NCBI RefSeq assembly: GCF_000350225.1
Contig: NW_005179243.1
Location: forward strand, 21,679 to 85,678
Reading direction: 5' to 3'
Length of the DNA stretch: 64,000 nucleotides
Origin: Chondrus crispus
Lineage: Eukaryota > Rhodophyta > Florideophyceae > Gigartinales > Gigartinaceae
In this document: positions 54,426-64,000 of the stretch, in pieces
How the letters are laid out: each line of letters opens with the position of its first letter
Numbering within the stretch: position 1 is the stretch's first letter
Notes under the pieces: model-generated
What the model saw: only the letters and a program-made list of their open reading frames with translations
Databases searched by the model: none
What the model was told of the DNA's origin: nothing
Program-made: the position numbers and the translations under genes

Positions 54426-56039
54426 TCACCTCGCCGCGGGTCTCTGTCTTCCCGCGCGGGAGACGCGCGTAGACTGCTGGATGAGATTACGCATTCCGGG
54501 GCGCGTCTCCATCTGATAGCGGTAGTTCCTGTACGCCGTGAACTGACGTTGTTCAGGCGACAGGAACGGGCACGCGTACATGGCGTGGCCGTACGTCCGG
54601 CACAGCCAACAAACGTACGCGCTGCCATCGGTCGACGCGAACGTCTCCGCGTGGCGTGCCTCCTCATCGGTGAGTCGAGGCATGTGAGGCAGCCCGCGGT
54701 CTCCTTCTCGACGGGAGATATCCAGCCCGGCCATGTCGTGGTTCGGACCTCTCGTGGCCTTCGGCGTGTGTGCGAACGCCGTTGCAAAGCTTCCGGTGGA
54801 CCCGGTGGAAGCTGGCGTAGAAGGTCGGCCTCCTGCCCGGTCGAAGCCTTTCGTAATGAGGACAGGGTCGGCCTGCCACTCATCTTCTCCAATGTGAAGG
54901 GCGGTCGCCGGAGAACTCGTTCCGTGCGACCTTGGAGTTCGGACTTTCTTCGCTGCCGGCTTCGGGTCCGGCAGCGGCAAGCCGCGACGAGCGCGGTAGG
55001 TTGTACCCTCGGCCGTTTCGATACGGCGAATCGTTGAGAGTTCAGTCTTCTGTTGTCCGGGCAACCGTTGTACCGTATCTGCCACTGCGGCCCGGGTCGC
55101 AGTGGACAACCCGCGCACAAAGTAGTGCGCGAGAGCTTGTTCTGAGAACACGGCCGTGCATCGGAACGCGGCGGATTCCAGCCGGTCTGCGAACGTGTTC
55201 TCGGTTTCGTGAGGAAGCTGTCGCGCCGACGCGACAGCATCAAACGCTTCCCCTAACACGTAGTCGGTTAGGTAGCGTTTGATGAATTGGTTGACGAGAC
55301 CAGGGCAGCTCGTGTCGTCGTGGAGCTGGCCGGCGCGGAGGCCGCGCATGGTGTAACTCGTATACAACCGCTCCGTGTCCCGCTCGAGTAAGTGAGCCAA
55401 GACACGGATTGCCACACCTTCGGTCAGGTGCTGGGCACTGAAGCTTATCCGGATATCCTTCAGGATCGGGAGCAACTGAATCGCGTCGGTACCGTCGAAG
55501 CTCTTCATCGTGGGACGGAGCCCAAGGCAGCGTTGGACGTACTTCGCGATCCGTCCCGCATCACCCGAGGTAACGAGCCTCGAGTTGTTGTCCAACCGAT
55601 ACATGCGGTAGTTCGCGACGGCGCTGAACTCCTGTATCATGGTGTGGACGGGCTCGAGCCCCGGTTCGGCGCGGCCCAACGTTCCGAACGGCGTGACGGG
55701 CAACGTTCGGACGTCGACGGGGCCGGGATGCGCGGTAAGATCCGCTGGCTGGTAGCCACCCCAACGAGGATCGAAGGGGAGAATCGGTTCCCCTGATCCC
55801 CGGGCGACTCCTCCACGGCCCTGGTAGAGTTCAGTCGGTACCCTGCGGCAGGGCTTGAGTCTCGGACGCGAAGTTCGCGTCCGCCGTCGGCTCGGGGTCC
55901 TCCGCCCTCCGGCTGCTGACGGCACCAGTCGGGGGCCACTCCTGCGCTCCGGATGCGCCCGGAGGAACAGTGGCACCGGGCCCACTCGAGGGGGCTCCGG
56001 GCGGCCTCTCGGCCGAGGTCTGTTCCATCTCACGGGCAC
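54426..56039 (-). CDS. gag: Chromovirus B2 gag
   Basis: Frame open for 537 codons. The first 65 residues, R/P-rich, are probably out of frame; the real reading likely enters from the upstream frame near 55840 (E-L-Y-Q-G-R-G). The capsid region is residues 110-330 (V-A-N-Y-R-M-Y-R, M-K-S-F-D-G-T-D, E-N-T-F-A-D-R-L, H-Y-F-V-R-G-L). It aligns with family A gag (A-V-N-Y-K-T-Y-R-M, Y-V-E-G-L-L-P). A zinc knuckle C-W-L-C-R-T-Y-G-H-A-M-Y-A-C is near residue 480. It packages the RNA genome in the particle. B2 lies in a minus-strand series: LTR, primer site, leader ORF, gag, protease, pol. Confidence 0.82.
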   Translation of the reverse strand: MPVRWNRPRPRGRPEPPRVGPVPLFLRAHPERRSGPRLVPSAAGGRRTPSRRRTRTSRPRLKPCRRVPTELYQGRGGVARGSGEPILPFDPRWGGYQPADLTAHPGPVDVRTLPVTPFGTLGRAEPGLEPVHTMIQEFSAVANYRMYRLDNNSRLVTSGDAGRIAKYVQRCLGLRPTMKSFDGTDAIQLLPILKDIRISFSAQHLTEGVAIRVLAHLLERDTERLYTSYTMRGLRAGQLHDDTSCPGLVNQFIKRYLTDYVLGEAFDAVASARQLPHETENTFADRLESAAFRCTAVFSEQALAHYFVRGLSTATRAAVADTVQRLPGQQKTELSTIRRIETAEGTTYRARRGLPLPDPKPAAKKVRTPRSHGTSSPATALHIGEDEWQADPVLITKGFDRAGGRPSTPASTGSTGSFATAFAHTPKATRGPNHDMAGLDISRREGDRGLPHMPRLTDEEARHAETFASTDGSAYVCWLCRTYGHAMYACPFLSPEQRQFTAYRNYRYQMETRPGMRNLIQQSTRVSRAGRQRPAAR

Positions 56040-56529
56040 CGCGGCGCGTTGAGTTGAGCTCCGCCGCCATGTGCACGAACGCTCCCATCTGTTAGGCTGA
56101 TGGGAAGGGTTGCGGGTCGCGTCGGACCCCGGAGTTTGCCTTCACCGGTCGACCCGCAACGTCCACGGCGGGGGAATCGATGCGCGCCTCTTCGACCAGT
56201 ACCAAGCGGAACCGTAGCTGGTCAACGAGAGCGCGCAGGTCCTCCAAGGACTGAGTTACGCGCTCAAACCTTCTTTCGGGGAGGGAGCGCAGCTCATCCA
56301 TACAGCGGGCGTAGACGCTGTCAGAGACGCCGATACGGAGGGATGTTCGGACATCTTCGATATACTCCGCGATGCGATCGTACATCGCGCGAGCGCGTCC
56401 TTCGGAGGAGTCGGGCAACGGTTCGCGGTCTCGAAGATCAGCATCGCCGTCGCCGACTCGGACGCGGAGCGCGGTCTCTCGCACATCAGCGGGCTCGGAG
56501 CGAATCGAGGTGGGATACTCGCCACTCAT
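55831..56529 (-). pseudogene. B2 gag N-terminal region, split by an in-frame stop
   Basis: First coding region after the primer site. ORF 56092-56529 (145 codons) is acidic and helical, with a likely coiled coil (A-E-Y-I-E-D-V-R-T, L-E-D-L-R-A-L-V-D-Q-L-R-F-R-L). It ends in TAA, and three bases later in the same frame an ATG at 56088 opens 85 more codons (M-G-A-F-V-H-M-A-A-E-L-N) before the frame changes into gag. Either the stop is a mutation in one gag N-terminal domain, or the two parts are coupled by termination and reinitiation. Confidence 0.6.
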
Positions 56530-56589
56530 CTCGACGCGTACGGACGCGGAGGTAAACGATAGTCTTCTCGGTTCGATCTTGAGAGTCTT

Positions 56590-56605
56590 CTAGGTCGGGA
56601 GACCA
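56590..56605 (-). other. Primer-binding site of chromovirus B2
   Basis: TGGTCTCCCGACCTAG on the minus strand, one base inside the LTR. It is complementary to a tRNA 3' end reading ...GGTCGGGAGACCA. The tRNA was not identified from memory. Identical to the family C2 site. Confidence 0.75.
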
Positions 56606-56606
56606 C

Positions 56607-57215
56607 TGTAGTATAATCACCCCAACGACGAGGGGGGTGAGTACTGACAGTTCGGAAAGACCCCGATCGGCGGGAAGATAGAAGCACGGCCCACCCACGG
56701 TATCGAACACGGGCTCGAGGTAGCGGTGGTAGAGCGGGGTCGGAGAGGGCGCGCGCACGCGCGAGCGGTTCTAAGCCTCGACGCCCCGGAGCGGTACTGG
56801 GTGACGATCCAGTACCGACGGGCGGAGGCGAAGCGGGCTCGTGGGCGTGCTGCGCGCATCCTCAACCCGCGCGCGGTGCTACTCTTAGGTAAAACGGACG
56901 GAAGTACCTGAGAGTAAGCGGGCGGATCAAGGTGGAGGATCCTTGACAAGTCCGTGCTCGTCGTCCTCCACCGCCGGCGGTCCGCTCATATGTAATATAC
57001 AGAGTCACCTATCATAACATTACAGTAGTGCAGGTTGGCCTGCGCTGTAGTGCTGTCAGCCGTCGGGGCTGGCAGCACACGTGTCTTACACGTGTGTGTG
57101 CACGCCCCCGTACACGTGGGGTACACGTGTGCGCGCGCACTGAGGTACTGTAGAGCTCGGGCTCTACAGTTATAAATCTAATCTAAATCTAATTCTAAGA
57201 GGGGGATATGCTACA
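56607..57215 (-). repeat. 5' LTR of chromovirus B2
   Basis: 609 bases, TGTAG...CTACA. It shares with 29653-30352 and 46317-46980 the blocks GCGGTGGTAGAGCGG, CTCGACGCCCCGG and GGGCGGAGGCG, and a run of CACGTG sites (about 57075-57135) upstream, on the minus strand, of the TATGTAATATAC region near 56990. Its right flank GCTAC has no partner because the left end of B2 is lost. Confidence 0.85.
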
Positions 57216-58127
57216 GCTACTATTTTTGCGCGTAGCTCTCCGTCTTCCTCACAGATGTGGACATACTCGGTCTACAATCGGGGGGCTTCATCTGTGTTCG
57301 TTCTCTCCCGTTCTTCTTCCGTATCGGACTTGTCTTGTCCCGCATCCTGCACGGGACCTAAAGGGGGTACTGTAGGGGGAAGATTATTTTTGTTTCCTCC
57401 CCCCTCCTTAGCTTCAGCCACTCCTGTGGCTCGCTGAAGGGTTAGGATGTGGGTCGGCGATGGAGCGGGAGTCCGATAACAGTGTATTTGGGGAGATGGA
57501 CCGCATTAGGGCTAAAATTGCTCATTATTACCGAAAACGGAATGTCTGGCTTTGTATCCATGACTCCCTGCGCCATAAGCGACAGGTTCTTCTCCGCCGT
57601 GGGGGATGGTTCTGTAAGAAGCAGAGCTCGGAGACCGGCGTCGCCACCCGTGCGGATGCTTGCCTCATGGGGGGAATTGTAATTCCCCGCACCATGCGTA
57701 TTTTCCGAGACGGTGTGTTGCTCGGAAACGGCTTGGTTCTTGGCGATTTTTCTGTTTCCGTTCGGTGTTCCTTATGAGTAGATTTGGATGGCGTCGTGCC
57801 TGTAAGTGCGACTGAGGGGGCATGATGGAAGAGAACCCTCCGTCGCGGTGGTAGAATTGCCTTGATATGTTGGTCTATAAAGGTGGTCCTTAATATACAA
57901 TCCACAGCCAGGCGGGTGACCACGAGAAACTTGACCCTGGCTGTGAAATCTCTGATGCGGACGTACAGTGTAAACTGTCCAAGGGCGCTCATTGAGCGAT
58001 TGGAGGCGTCCACCAGCGGCGCGCTCTTTACCGGACGGATGACCGTGCGCCATGGCTCGGCCACACAGCTTATATGGATGAGGTTGGGCGCTGCCCCCGA
58101 GTCTAGGACTGGGGACAGTGCCCGCAT
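57216..58127 (-). pseudogene. Gypsy family A: aspartic protease and linker, truncated
   Basis: In the ORF 57528-58127 the active site reads V-L-D-S-G-A-A-P-N-L-I near the start, followed by V-D-C-I-L-R-T-T-F-I-D, the second protease block, and a linker with I-T-I-P-P-M-R-Q-A-S-A-R-V. The following 300 bases (57216-57527) look like the spacer before RT, but RT is missing: the B2 LTR cuts the element at 57215. This shows that the B2 insertion, or a rearrangement with it, postdates A. Confidence 0.75.
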
Positions 58128-60475
58128 ATTCGCTTGTCGCAGCCCTACCGTGGCGGAAATCTTATAGTTCTGCCTCTTGAAGAAGCAGATAGGTTCGGCT
58201 GTGGTCTGCGCGTCTTCCGTTCGGTTCGGTTCTGATGCATGAGTTGAGAGGGAAGGATCCTCCGGGGTGAGGCAGACAGGGAGTTTTGACGACGTCGCCT
58301 CTACGCGTCCTCCCTGTCTTCCCCCGTGAGTTGGAGATCCTCCTCCTCCTCAGCGACCAGCTTCTCCGCCCCGTCGAACCCCTCGTCCACCAGGTTGACC
58401 GGCGTGGTTTGAGAGGAGGGATTTCCTCGCCACACCGGTCCCTGTGGACGACTGAATGAAGAACCAGGGCGAAGCCGCTGTCGGATGGGTAACTTTTGGA
58501 TAGTTCGCTTCCCTCGCTGCTAAGAGCTGGGCTCGCAGCGAGGCGTCCGCGACAATAGGGCAGCTTTCCTGTCGGTGAGTGGGGTCCAGACAGAACCGGC
58601 ACGGAGGCGGTCCCCACCTTGCGCGTTGGTCCCCGCTTCCGTAGCGGCGGCCATAACCGGCTACAGTGGACGTTGGGGCTACAGCCCCTCCCACTGACGG
58701 TACCGGAGAAGGATGGAAACTTGTTGGCGGCGAGCTCACAGTACTTGCGTGTACTGTGGGGCTTGTCATAACCAATATTCCATCTGCGTTGCGTGAGGCG
58801 CCTGTATAGGCGGCCTCCGACGAGGACTCGACGGATAACACCGGAGTCTTTCTTACCGAGCGGTTAAAGGCAATCTTGCGACGTTCGATGGCAATAAATG
58901 CCGCCTTGCCGAACGGTGTGTCTCCCCGATGGCTTGTGCGTACCTAGTGACCGCCTGGTAGTCTACCGTGGCGTGTGTCGCTAGATAATTCCGCACTTGC
59001 GCGCACGTCGCTGGGAGCAATCCCTCGACGTACAGCGACTTGAGCCGACGGTCCGAGAAAACAGTACCGCATCGGAGGGCCTTGTCCCACAGCTGATTGC
59101 TGTAGGCTTCTTCCGCCATGTTAGAACTCTGACGGAAGGAAACCACTTCGGTGTAGGCCTCGCCGATAGTTTCGTCGGGTCGTTAGGTCCGTAAAAGGGA
59201 ATTGACTACCTCCTCGTAACTCTCGAGCATGTGGCGTTGCTCGGCGTCCACCGTTATGGCATTACCCACAAGCCGGGACTGCAGTAGAGCATGCGCCTGT
59301 CCGGTTAAGTAGAATTGGAAGCACCATACGGCAGCTCCCTGCCTTACCTCATTATGGTCGCAAGCCATCTTAAACCGAGCAAGAAAGCCCAATACCGCTA
59401 TCGGATCTTGTCCACTGAACGTGTGAGATTTCATCTGCACGTCCAGCTTCTTGCGAATACGGCTGATATGGCGCGCGACCTCGGAGTTATACCGGGCGCT
59501 GCGACGTTCCATCCGGTAGGTCTTGTAATTAACCGCTTTGGGGAATAAATCATTAAGCGGTTTAATCACATCGACCTTCTTGGTGGGGGCTGACCGTTCG
59601 GTAGTCCGACAACTTCTACCCGGTCGGCGCCCCTGGTCGTGCGGCTCGGGGTCTGTACTGTAGCCCTCTGAGCCGGACCACTTGCGTCGGTGGCTATGGT
59701 CTCGCCGACTGCCCGGGTGGCGCCGACCTTCGTCACTGGTCGAATCAGGCGAGCTTCCGTCGGAGGGAAATTCACCTCCTCGACGACGGGCTCCAGCCCG
59801 AGACCTATAGGGACGGTAATCTTGCCGGACGGCTTTTCTGTCACCGTACGGTTCTTCTTCGGAGTACTCCTCGTCTTCCTCCAGTAATGGCCCGCGCCTT
59901 GTGCGTCGGGACTTGGGACCGTAACGGAAAGACGAGCGATTTTCTGTCTCGCCATACCTCGTCAGATTTTCTGTCTCATGGCGAGGTTGTCTTCCGTATC
60001 GGTCATAGGTCACCAGGTCCTTGTCTGTCGGACCCCGTGTAACACCATGAAGTTCGGGCAGGTATGTAGGTGGGTCCTCCGGGTGAGGGTCCGCCTCCGG
60101 GTGAGGGGCCATATATACCTGTGTCGGTCTTGTATCTCCCGTTCCAGTTCTTATTAATTTGAAAGATGCCGTAGCGGTCGTAGGAGGTTGAGGTGCCTCA
60201 GCTACAGTACCGTTCGGATTGAAGTTGGCGAGGCGAGTCTCGACAGCTATGTTGATAGCTGTCTGGAGGCTCAGCCCCAACGGTGTAAGATGATCTCCAG
60301 GGTCGAGTGCCTCTCGGAGCTCACGCTCTACGAGGGCACCAACGACGTCGTCGATGACGGACGTGACGGCGGCCCGGACTTGTTCGTCAACAAGCAGCGG
60401 TACCGTTCGGTTAATCGCACCCTCGACGTGGCGAGGAACCTCTTTGACGAGAGCTTCCTCCAGCCACGCCTGCAT
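58128..60475 (-). pseudogene. gag: Gypsy family A: gag
   Basis: Three ORFs in different frames make up gag: 59183-60475 (430 codons), 58853-59146 and 58350-58841. The first has a helical N terminus, a long charged R/E/D-rich middle, and capsid sequence (F-P-K-A-V-N-Y-K-T-Y-R-M, L-G-F-L-A-R-F-K-M-A-C-D, F-Y-L-T-G-Q-A-H-A-L-L-Q-S-R-L). It stops at 59183 and capsid continues in the second (L-Y-V-E-G-L-L-P). The third has the zinc knuckle C-R-F-C-L-D-P-T-H-R-Q-E-S-C. At least two frame breaks. Family-typical gag, not functional as one chain. 58128-58349 holds the linker to protease. Confidence 0.8.
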
Positions 60476-60878
60476 GCGTGGCCAGAGGGTATTTTATGCC
60501 CACTGGGAGCGGTGTTCGGTACCCGCTCGACCAGCGAGGGCCGGGAAGGCCCCAGGGGCCGTCCCCTCCGTATTGGTTGGGTTCTGCCCTGTACCGAGTG
60601 TCACCCGTAGCAGTGACTCCGGGTTTTCGACACAGGGCGCACGGACCCGGGTGGTCCGCTGCGCGTACTCCCCCGGGCTGAGCCGGAGCGAGTACTGCCT
60701 GTTCCGAACCAGAGTCTTCCGCAGGGGTTTCGGTTGGATTCATCTTGACTCCTTGCTTGAACCAGGGGTTGATACGTGTTTTCAACTTGTCCACGTACCG
60801 AATCGGATGTCTTCTTTCCTGAGCTCGACGGTGAGGGTCTAGAAACCCCAGGAGAGCCCTCTACAAGAGTACCAAAAA
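60476..60878 (-). other. Family A leader and primer-binding site
   Basis: Contains the 5' end of a minus ORF (60411-60794, with a C-A-L-C pair) that may encode the gag N terminus in another frame. At 60864-60874 the minus strand reads TGGTACTCTTG four bases inside the LTR, a candidate primer site different from that of families B and C. Confidence 0.5.
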
Positions 60879-61222
60879 TGTGGTACGACCGTAGGGACGC
60901 GAAACCGTAAACGAAAAAGTACAGGCTGTACCTAAAAATGAGGGAGCCTGGGGAACTGCTACACTGGAGCGTCTGGTAGAATAATCCGGAACGGTAGAAA
61001 GCACAGGACGAAGGAGGTACACTACGCAGGACACGCGCAGTCGTACTGGGGTGTAGAGCAGTACGACCGATGGCGCGCTGGAAACCTGAAGGTCTTACTT
61101 AACCGTACGGAGAAAGGACTAGGGCAGGAAGTAAGGGGAGGCGTGCTTGCCTCGGTTTACCTCCAGACCGGTGCCCCCTATTTCATACCCCCTAGTAGGG
61201 CGGTGGCACCGGACGGACTACA
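60879..61222 (-). repeat. 5' LTR of Gypsy family A, right copy
   Basis: 344 bases, TGTGGTAC to GGACTACA, matching 29307-29648 with about 12% difference by eye. The primer site and gag lie on its left, so it is a minus-strand 5' LTR. It marks the right edge of the GC-rich block. Confidence 0.8.
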
Positions 61223-61744
61223 GTAGCTGTACATACTGTAGCAAGCTTATTGTAGCTTACGGTAACTAAAAATGACTACTGTACTAACCCACCGATCGGT
61301 CGCACACCACGTGCACACGTGCACTAGCTGGTGCCACTAACTACACGTGGGCTCCCACGTGGCCACATCTACACGTGCTGGCCACAAATGCTCCGTATTG
61401 GTTAACATCGTACTACTATACTCGGCGAGGCCCCTGGCGCCCGCCTATTACAGTAGCGCCACTTGGAAATTGTACTACAAGCGGCAAGTGCGGGCGGGGT
61501 ACAGGGGCGGGGCAGCTCTTGGCAACGGCGCTGCCAAGGATATCATTTCTGTGTCTACATATTTTATTGAAGTAAAGAAGTATCCGAACCGTTGAAAGTC
61601 TTGAAAGTACACTACAGACACCGGGATTTGGAACTTGATTGCATATAATCGGAAACGATAGGAGCTATCGTTTTCTTCGTGGTCGAAGAAGACCAAGGCT
61701 GCATAGAGTGTCTGCAGTTCTTTCTCTCTTTTCTGTGTTCTCTC
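61223..61744. other. Intergenic region right of the transposon block
   Basis: No supportable gene. Holds the CACGTG cluster at 61308-61377. From about 61450 on, base composition returns to AT-richer, and the decayed Harbinger transposase begins. Confidence 0.4.
61308..61377. promoter_or_regulatory. Cluster of five CACGTG boxes
   Basis: CACGTG at 61308, 61316, 61344, 61356 and 61372, five in 70 bases. Two form a larger palindrome, CACGTGGGCTCCCACGTG. Similar boxes occur in LTR families B and C. No intact gene lies next to it, so it may be a relic of an LTR U3 region. Confidence 0.6.
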
Positions 61745-62908
61745 TCATGCGGACACGCCCTCTCTGCATTTCTTGCTCCAAATGTAAACTATTCTGTGAA
61801 TGAACAAAAGGGTTCCCTGTACCTCGTTCTTTTCGGCTGTATCAAGTGTTTCAAAGTAGGTTTTACCATTGGTTTCCAGTAAATAATTGTGAATAATGCA
61901 GCAAACAACAACAATAAGTGTGCTGCATGCCACCCAAAATCGCAGGGGAGAGCAAAAAAAGCCAAAGCGAGAAACAAACATGCCAAAGGCCTGTTCGACC
62001 GTTATCCTACAGGACGAGAAATAAAAGTTAAACGCATCTTGTCTCTGCGATAAACCAAATCCGCTATATGGCATCAGAACATGCCGACTGTTGGCATACG
62101 CATCACCTGCAGCAATTCGTGCCCATGAGGACACAGAGTGCAGTAACGTGGCTTGAAAGGCTCGTTGAAGCATGTGTACATCCGGCATGGCGAGCAGACA
62201 CAAATACAAACATGTAGTTTGCGGCAACGGCAGCTTGTACGCACAAAGCATAGAACCCCTTGCGATTGAAGTATTTTAGAGGGTCGGGCGTGTCGTTCAA
62301 CGTAGGCTGGCGTATTTTCATTGTAATACCATCTAGAGCTGCTATATTGCCTTCTAAGGGAGAACTACGTAGTAGTTGGAATTGTCGTGCTGCATTACTG
62401 AAATCTGTTTCTGATACTGGAAACTCAATTGGAGCAAGCACTTTGTTAAGCGCTTATATTGTCTCATGAAAAATGTATATGTGGTAGACCTTTCCACGCC
62501 GTAAGGCCATTTTGTGTCCAAATAGCTTCTCCCTGCCAAAATTCGCATAGTAATACAGAGCATTGTTTGGACACTTTTGGTAGAGTTGGAACAATTTCTT
62601 CGGATTTGCGTTCTTTCAAGTTCTGCACGCAACTGGTTGCACAGATATCGAAACTGGTGGGGTGACAGCCTGTACAATCTTATGAAAAGATCTTCACCAA
62701 TAGTTGCCAGACGTGCATTGAGATTAAAGTTTTCTCGTGTGTTTGTAATCTCTTATTGACGGAAAACACAGCATCTCATGGTCGCTTGCACGACTGCCGA
62801 CAGTAAAACTTGCATTGTCTCCCTGGTGGGCCTTCGCTTTTCGATCTTTGATAGTATGCGCATCGGGAAAGCCCGCCGAGCCAGACGACGGCGAAAGGGA
62901 GCACGCAT
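61745..62908 (-). pseudogene. PIF/Harbinger transposase, broken
   Basis: DDE-superfamily transposase of the Harbinger type (DDE_Tnp_4). The N terminus begins with an ATG at 62908 (arginine-rich start), meets an in-frame TAA near 62755, and continues in the ORF 62354-62677 with the helical L-S-P-H-Q-F-R-Y-L-C-N-Q-L region. After a frame change near 62445, the ORF 62103-62441 carries the first catalytic block (N-I-A-A-L-D-G). After another near 62200, the ORF 61745-62251 carries the second (G-D-A-Y-A-N-S-R-H-V-L-M-P-Y) and third (T-V-E-Q-A-F-G) and a C-C-I-I-H-N-Y-L block. So all three catalytic residues remain but the frame is lost. The terminal repeats of this copy were not found. Confidence 0.85.
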
Positions 62909-63408
62909 GGTACGTTAATCAAGCAGGGAACGACACTGTACGAGTACGCCTAGCCTATACTATAATACTCCCCACGTAAGTGCGACATGATTGGGTGTCC
63001 GTAAAAAGTTTCCAAAATGTTTTGGACCGGATCCAAGATGGAAATTGGAAATCGGTGCCCTGCTGTACAATTTCCGATTTCCAAATTTCCGACTTTTAAA
63101 AACACCTAGTGTCTAGGTGACAAATGACCTCATATCCCTAGACTTCATATGTACGATTTTTCGTACATACTGAGATTCTTGGATCTTGGCACCAAGACCT
63201 TATGTACGAAATTTCGTACATATGTGCCCTCAGAAGCAGATCTTTGGTGGCGCAGAAGCCTGCTTTCGGAACTTTCGATACGCCCCTGATCCGACAGGAC
63301 AATAGCTGACAGTCTCAATACTTGCTCATAACTTCATTTTTGTTCAAAAGTGATTTTGGGCCGCGCAGACACCGTCAACATTCACACGATTAGATAAAAT
63401 CCTATCTT
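62909..63408. other. Intergenic region rich in palindromes
   Basis: No supportable ORF. Includes an imperfect inverted repeat near 63041-63096 (GGAAATTGGAAATCGG and its relative), ACCTAGTGTCTAGGT near 63105-63120, and the two palindromes annotated separately. Confidence 0.5.
63148..63222. repeat. Paired palindromes TATGTACGA...TCGTACATA
   Basis: 63148-63169 is a hairpin with nine-base arms and a TTTT loop. 63201-63222 is an uninterrupted 22-base palindrome with the same TATGTACGA arm. The two are 31 bases apart and enclose CTTGGCACCAAG, itself an inverted repeat. Confidence 0.85.
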
Positions 63409-63603
63409 ATGGCCGAGGTCATTCCAAACACAACAGGGAGTCCTGTTAACCCTGTACCAAGACGGGGACGTGGCCGTGGACATGCGCGGGCCGATATGGA
63501 GGTCGAGGTAGTTTCAGAGGCGTTCGTAGGGGCGGCAGGAGAGGAGGAAGGGGTCGGAATCTGGGCAACCGCAACGATCCCACAAAAGGATTTGGGTCTG
63601 TAA
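63409..63603 (+). CDS. Possible start of an RGG-type protein
   Basis: A 64-codon ORF with P-R-R-G-R-G-R-G-H-A-R near residue 20. In the frame two bases on, a glycine/arginine-rich stretch (G-G-R-G-S-F-R-G-V-R-R-G-G) runs on to about 63710. Read together they suggest an RGG protein broken by a frameshift, or a short intron. No domain is recognised. Low confidence; it could be a gag N terminus or chance. Confidence 0.25.
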   Translation: MAEVIPNTTGSPVNPVPRRGRGRGHARADMEVEVVSEAFVGAAGEEEGVGIWATATIPQKDLGL

Positions 63604-64000
63604 CTACTCCCATACCGACTATCACTTTAGAAGAAGAGTTCCTTTCTTCAACAATATCTGAGCGTGCTCGCCCACGACAAATTCTTAGACGGATCCTTCT
63701 TCACCCGTAAACACAACAGGATGCCAGTCACCAACGCAACATACACACCAAACGAAACGAATTGCTTCATGAGCGCTCTAGACTTCACCCAAAACCATAA
63801 CCTAGAGGCCAACGCGAACAGCGAAGAGATCGCCACCATGTAGTCAACGACCAGTATCTATCCGAGGCACCCGATTTGATCCTCAATACCACAAATTCAT
63901 CCGACTGCAAATGTTTCGGCACATCCGACAATCAGCACCATGAAGTTGATGTAAAGAGTCTATCGCGTCGAGCGAAAGAAGCTCTGTGTCACTGCAGACC
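63604..64000. other. Window end
   Basis: Only short ORFs on both strands: the shifted RGG frame ends near 63710, and another plus frame of about 65 codons ends near 63843. Nothing recognised. Confidence 0.35.

Noticed and set aside
29653-57215. One giant family B element with LTRs at 29.65 and 57.2 kb
   Set aside because: The two LTRs differ in length (700 and 609) and in much of their sequence, their outer flanks do not match, and two separate pol genes lie between them.
1-64000. tRNA, rRNA, CRISPR arrays or introns
   Set aside because: I scanned for T-arm and anticodon patterns, rRNA blocks and regular spacer repeats and found none. The intact genes need no introns.

Overview
The window looks like nuclear DNA of a photosynthetic eukaryote, most likely a florideophyte red alga of the Chondrus crispus type. 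This is an inference. It rests on compact, apparently intronless genes, a magnesium-protoporphyrin IX methyltransferase with an N-terminal extension of red-algal transit-peptide type, and a very heavy load of LTR retrotransposons. No rRNA, tRNA or CRISPR was recognised.

Layout. (1) 0.3-4.6 kb is a small gene island: a SAGA subunit ADA1/TADA1-like gene (minus), a divergent promoter region, chlM (plus), and a convergent five-finger C2H2 protein (minus). (2) 4.6-20 kb is AT-rich and gene-poor, with long hairpins. Its only convincing genes are two paralogous secreted seven-cysteine proteins at 17.4-17.8 and 19.0-19.4 kb. (3) 20.1-20.7 kb is a PIF/Harbinger-type MITE with TTA duplications. (4) 20.98-27.85 kb is a complete, young Copia element with near-identical LTRs, TCAAC duplications, and gag-protease and pol joined in one frame across a single UAG; pol carries one frameshift. 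(5) 29.3-61.2 kb is a GC-rich nest of Ty3/Gypsy elements. Three LTR families (A, B, C here) and at least four internal regions are present: B1 (pol, minus), B2 (gag-PR-pol-chromodomain, minus), P (plus, split by two solo LTRs) and A (gag-PR, minus). (6) 61.2-64 kb holds a CACGTG cluster, a broken Harbinger transposase, palindromic DNA, and a doubtful partial RGG-type ORF.

The most unusual object is an intact 806-codon ORF of no recognised family at 30.4-32.8 kb. It lies antisense to the B-family chromovirus, between pol and the 3' LTR, in a segment bounded by two copies of the pol-tail/polypurine-tract sequence. Its companion pol is broken by frameshifts while this ORF is open throughout. The 3' region between them carries a reiterated hairpin whose stem changes compensate between copies.

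The gene island serves ordinary cell functions (chromatin co-activation, chlorophyll synthesis, a DNA-binding regulator). The rest records successive transposon insertions: P is oldest, with solo LTRs of families B and C later inserted into it, each with a target-site duplication. All GC percentages and identities are visual estimates, not computed.
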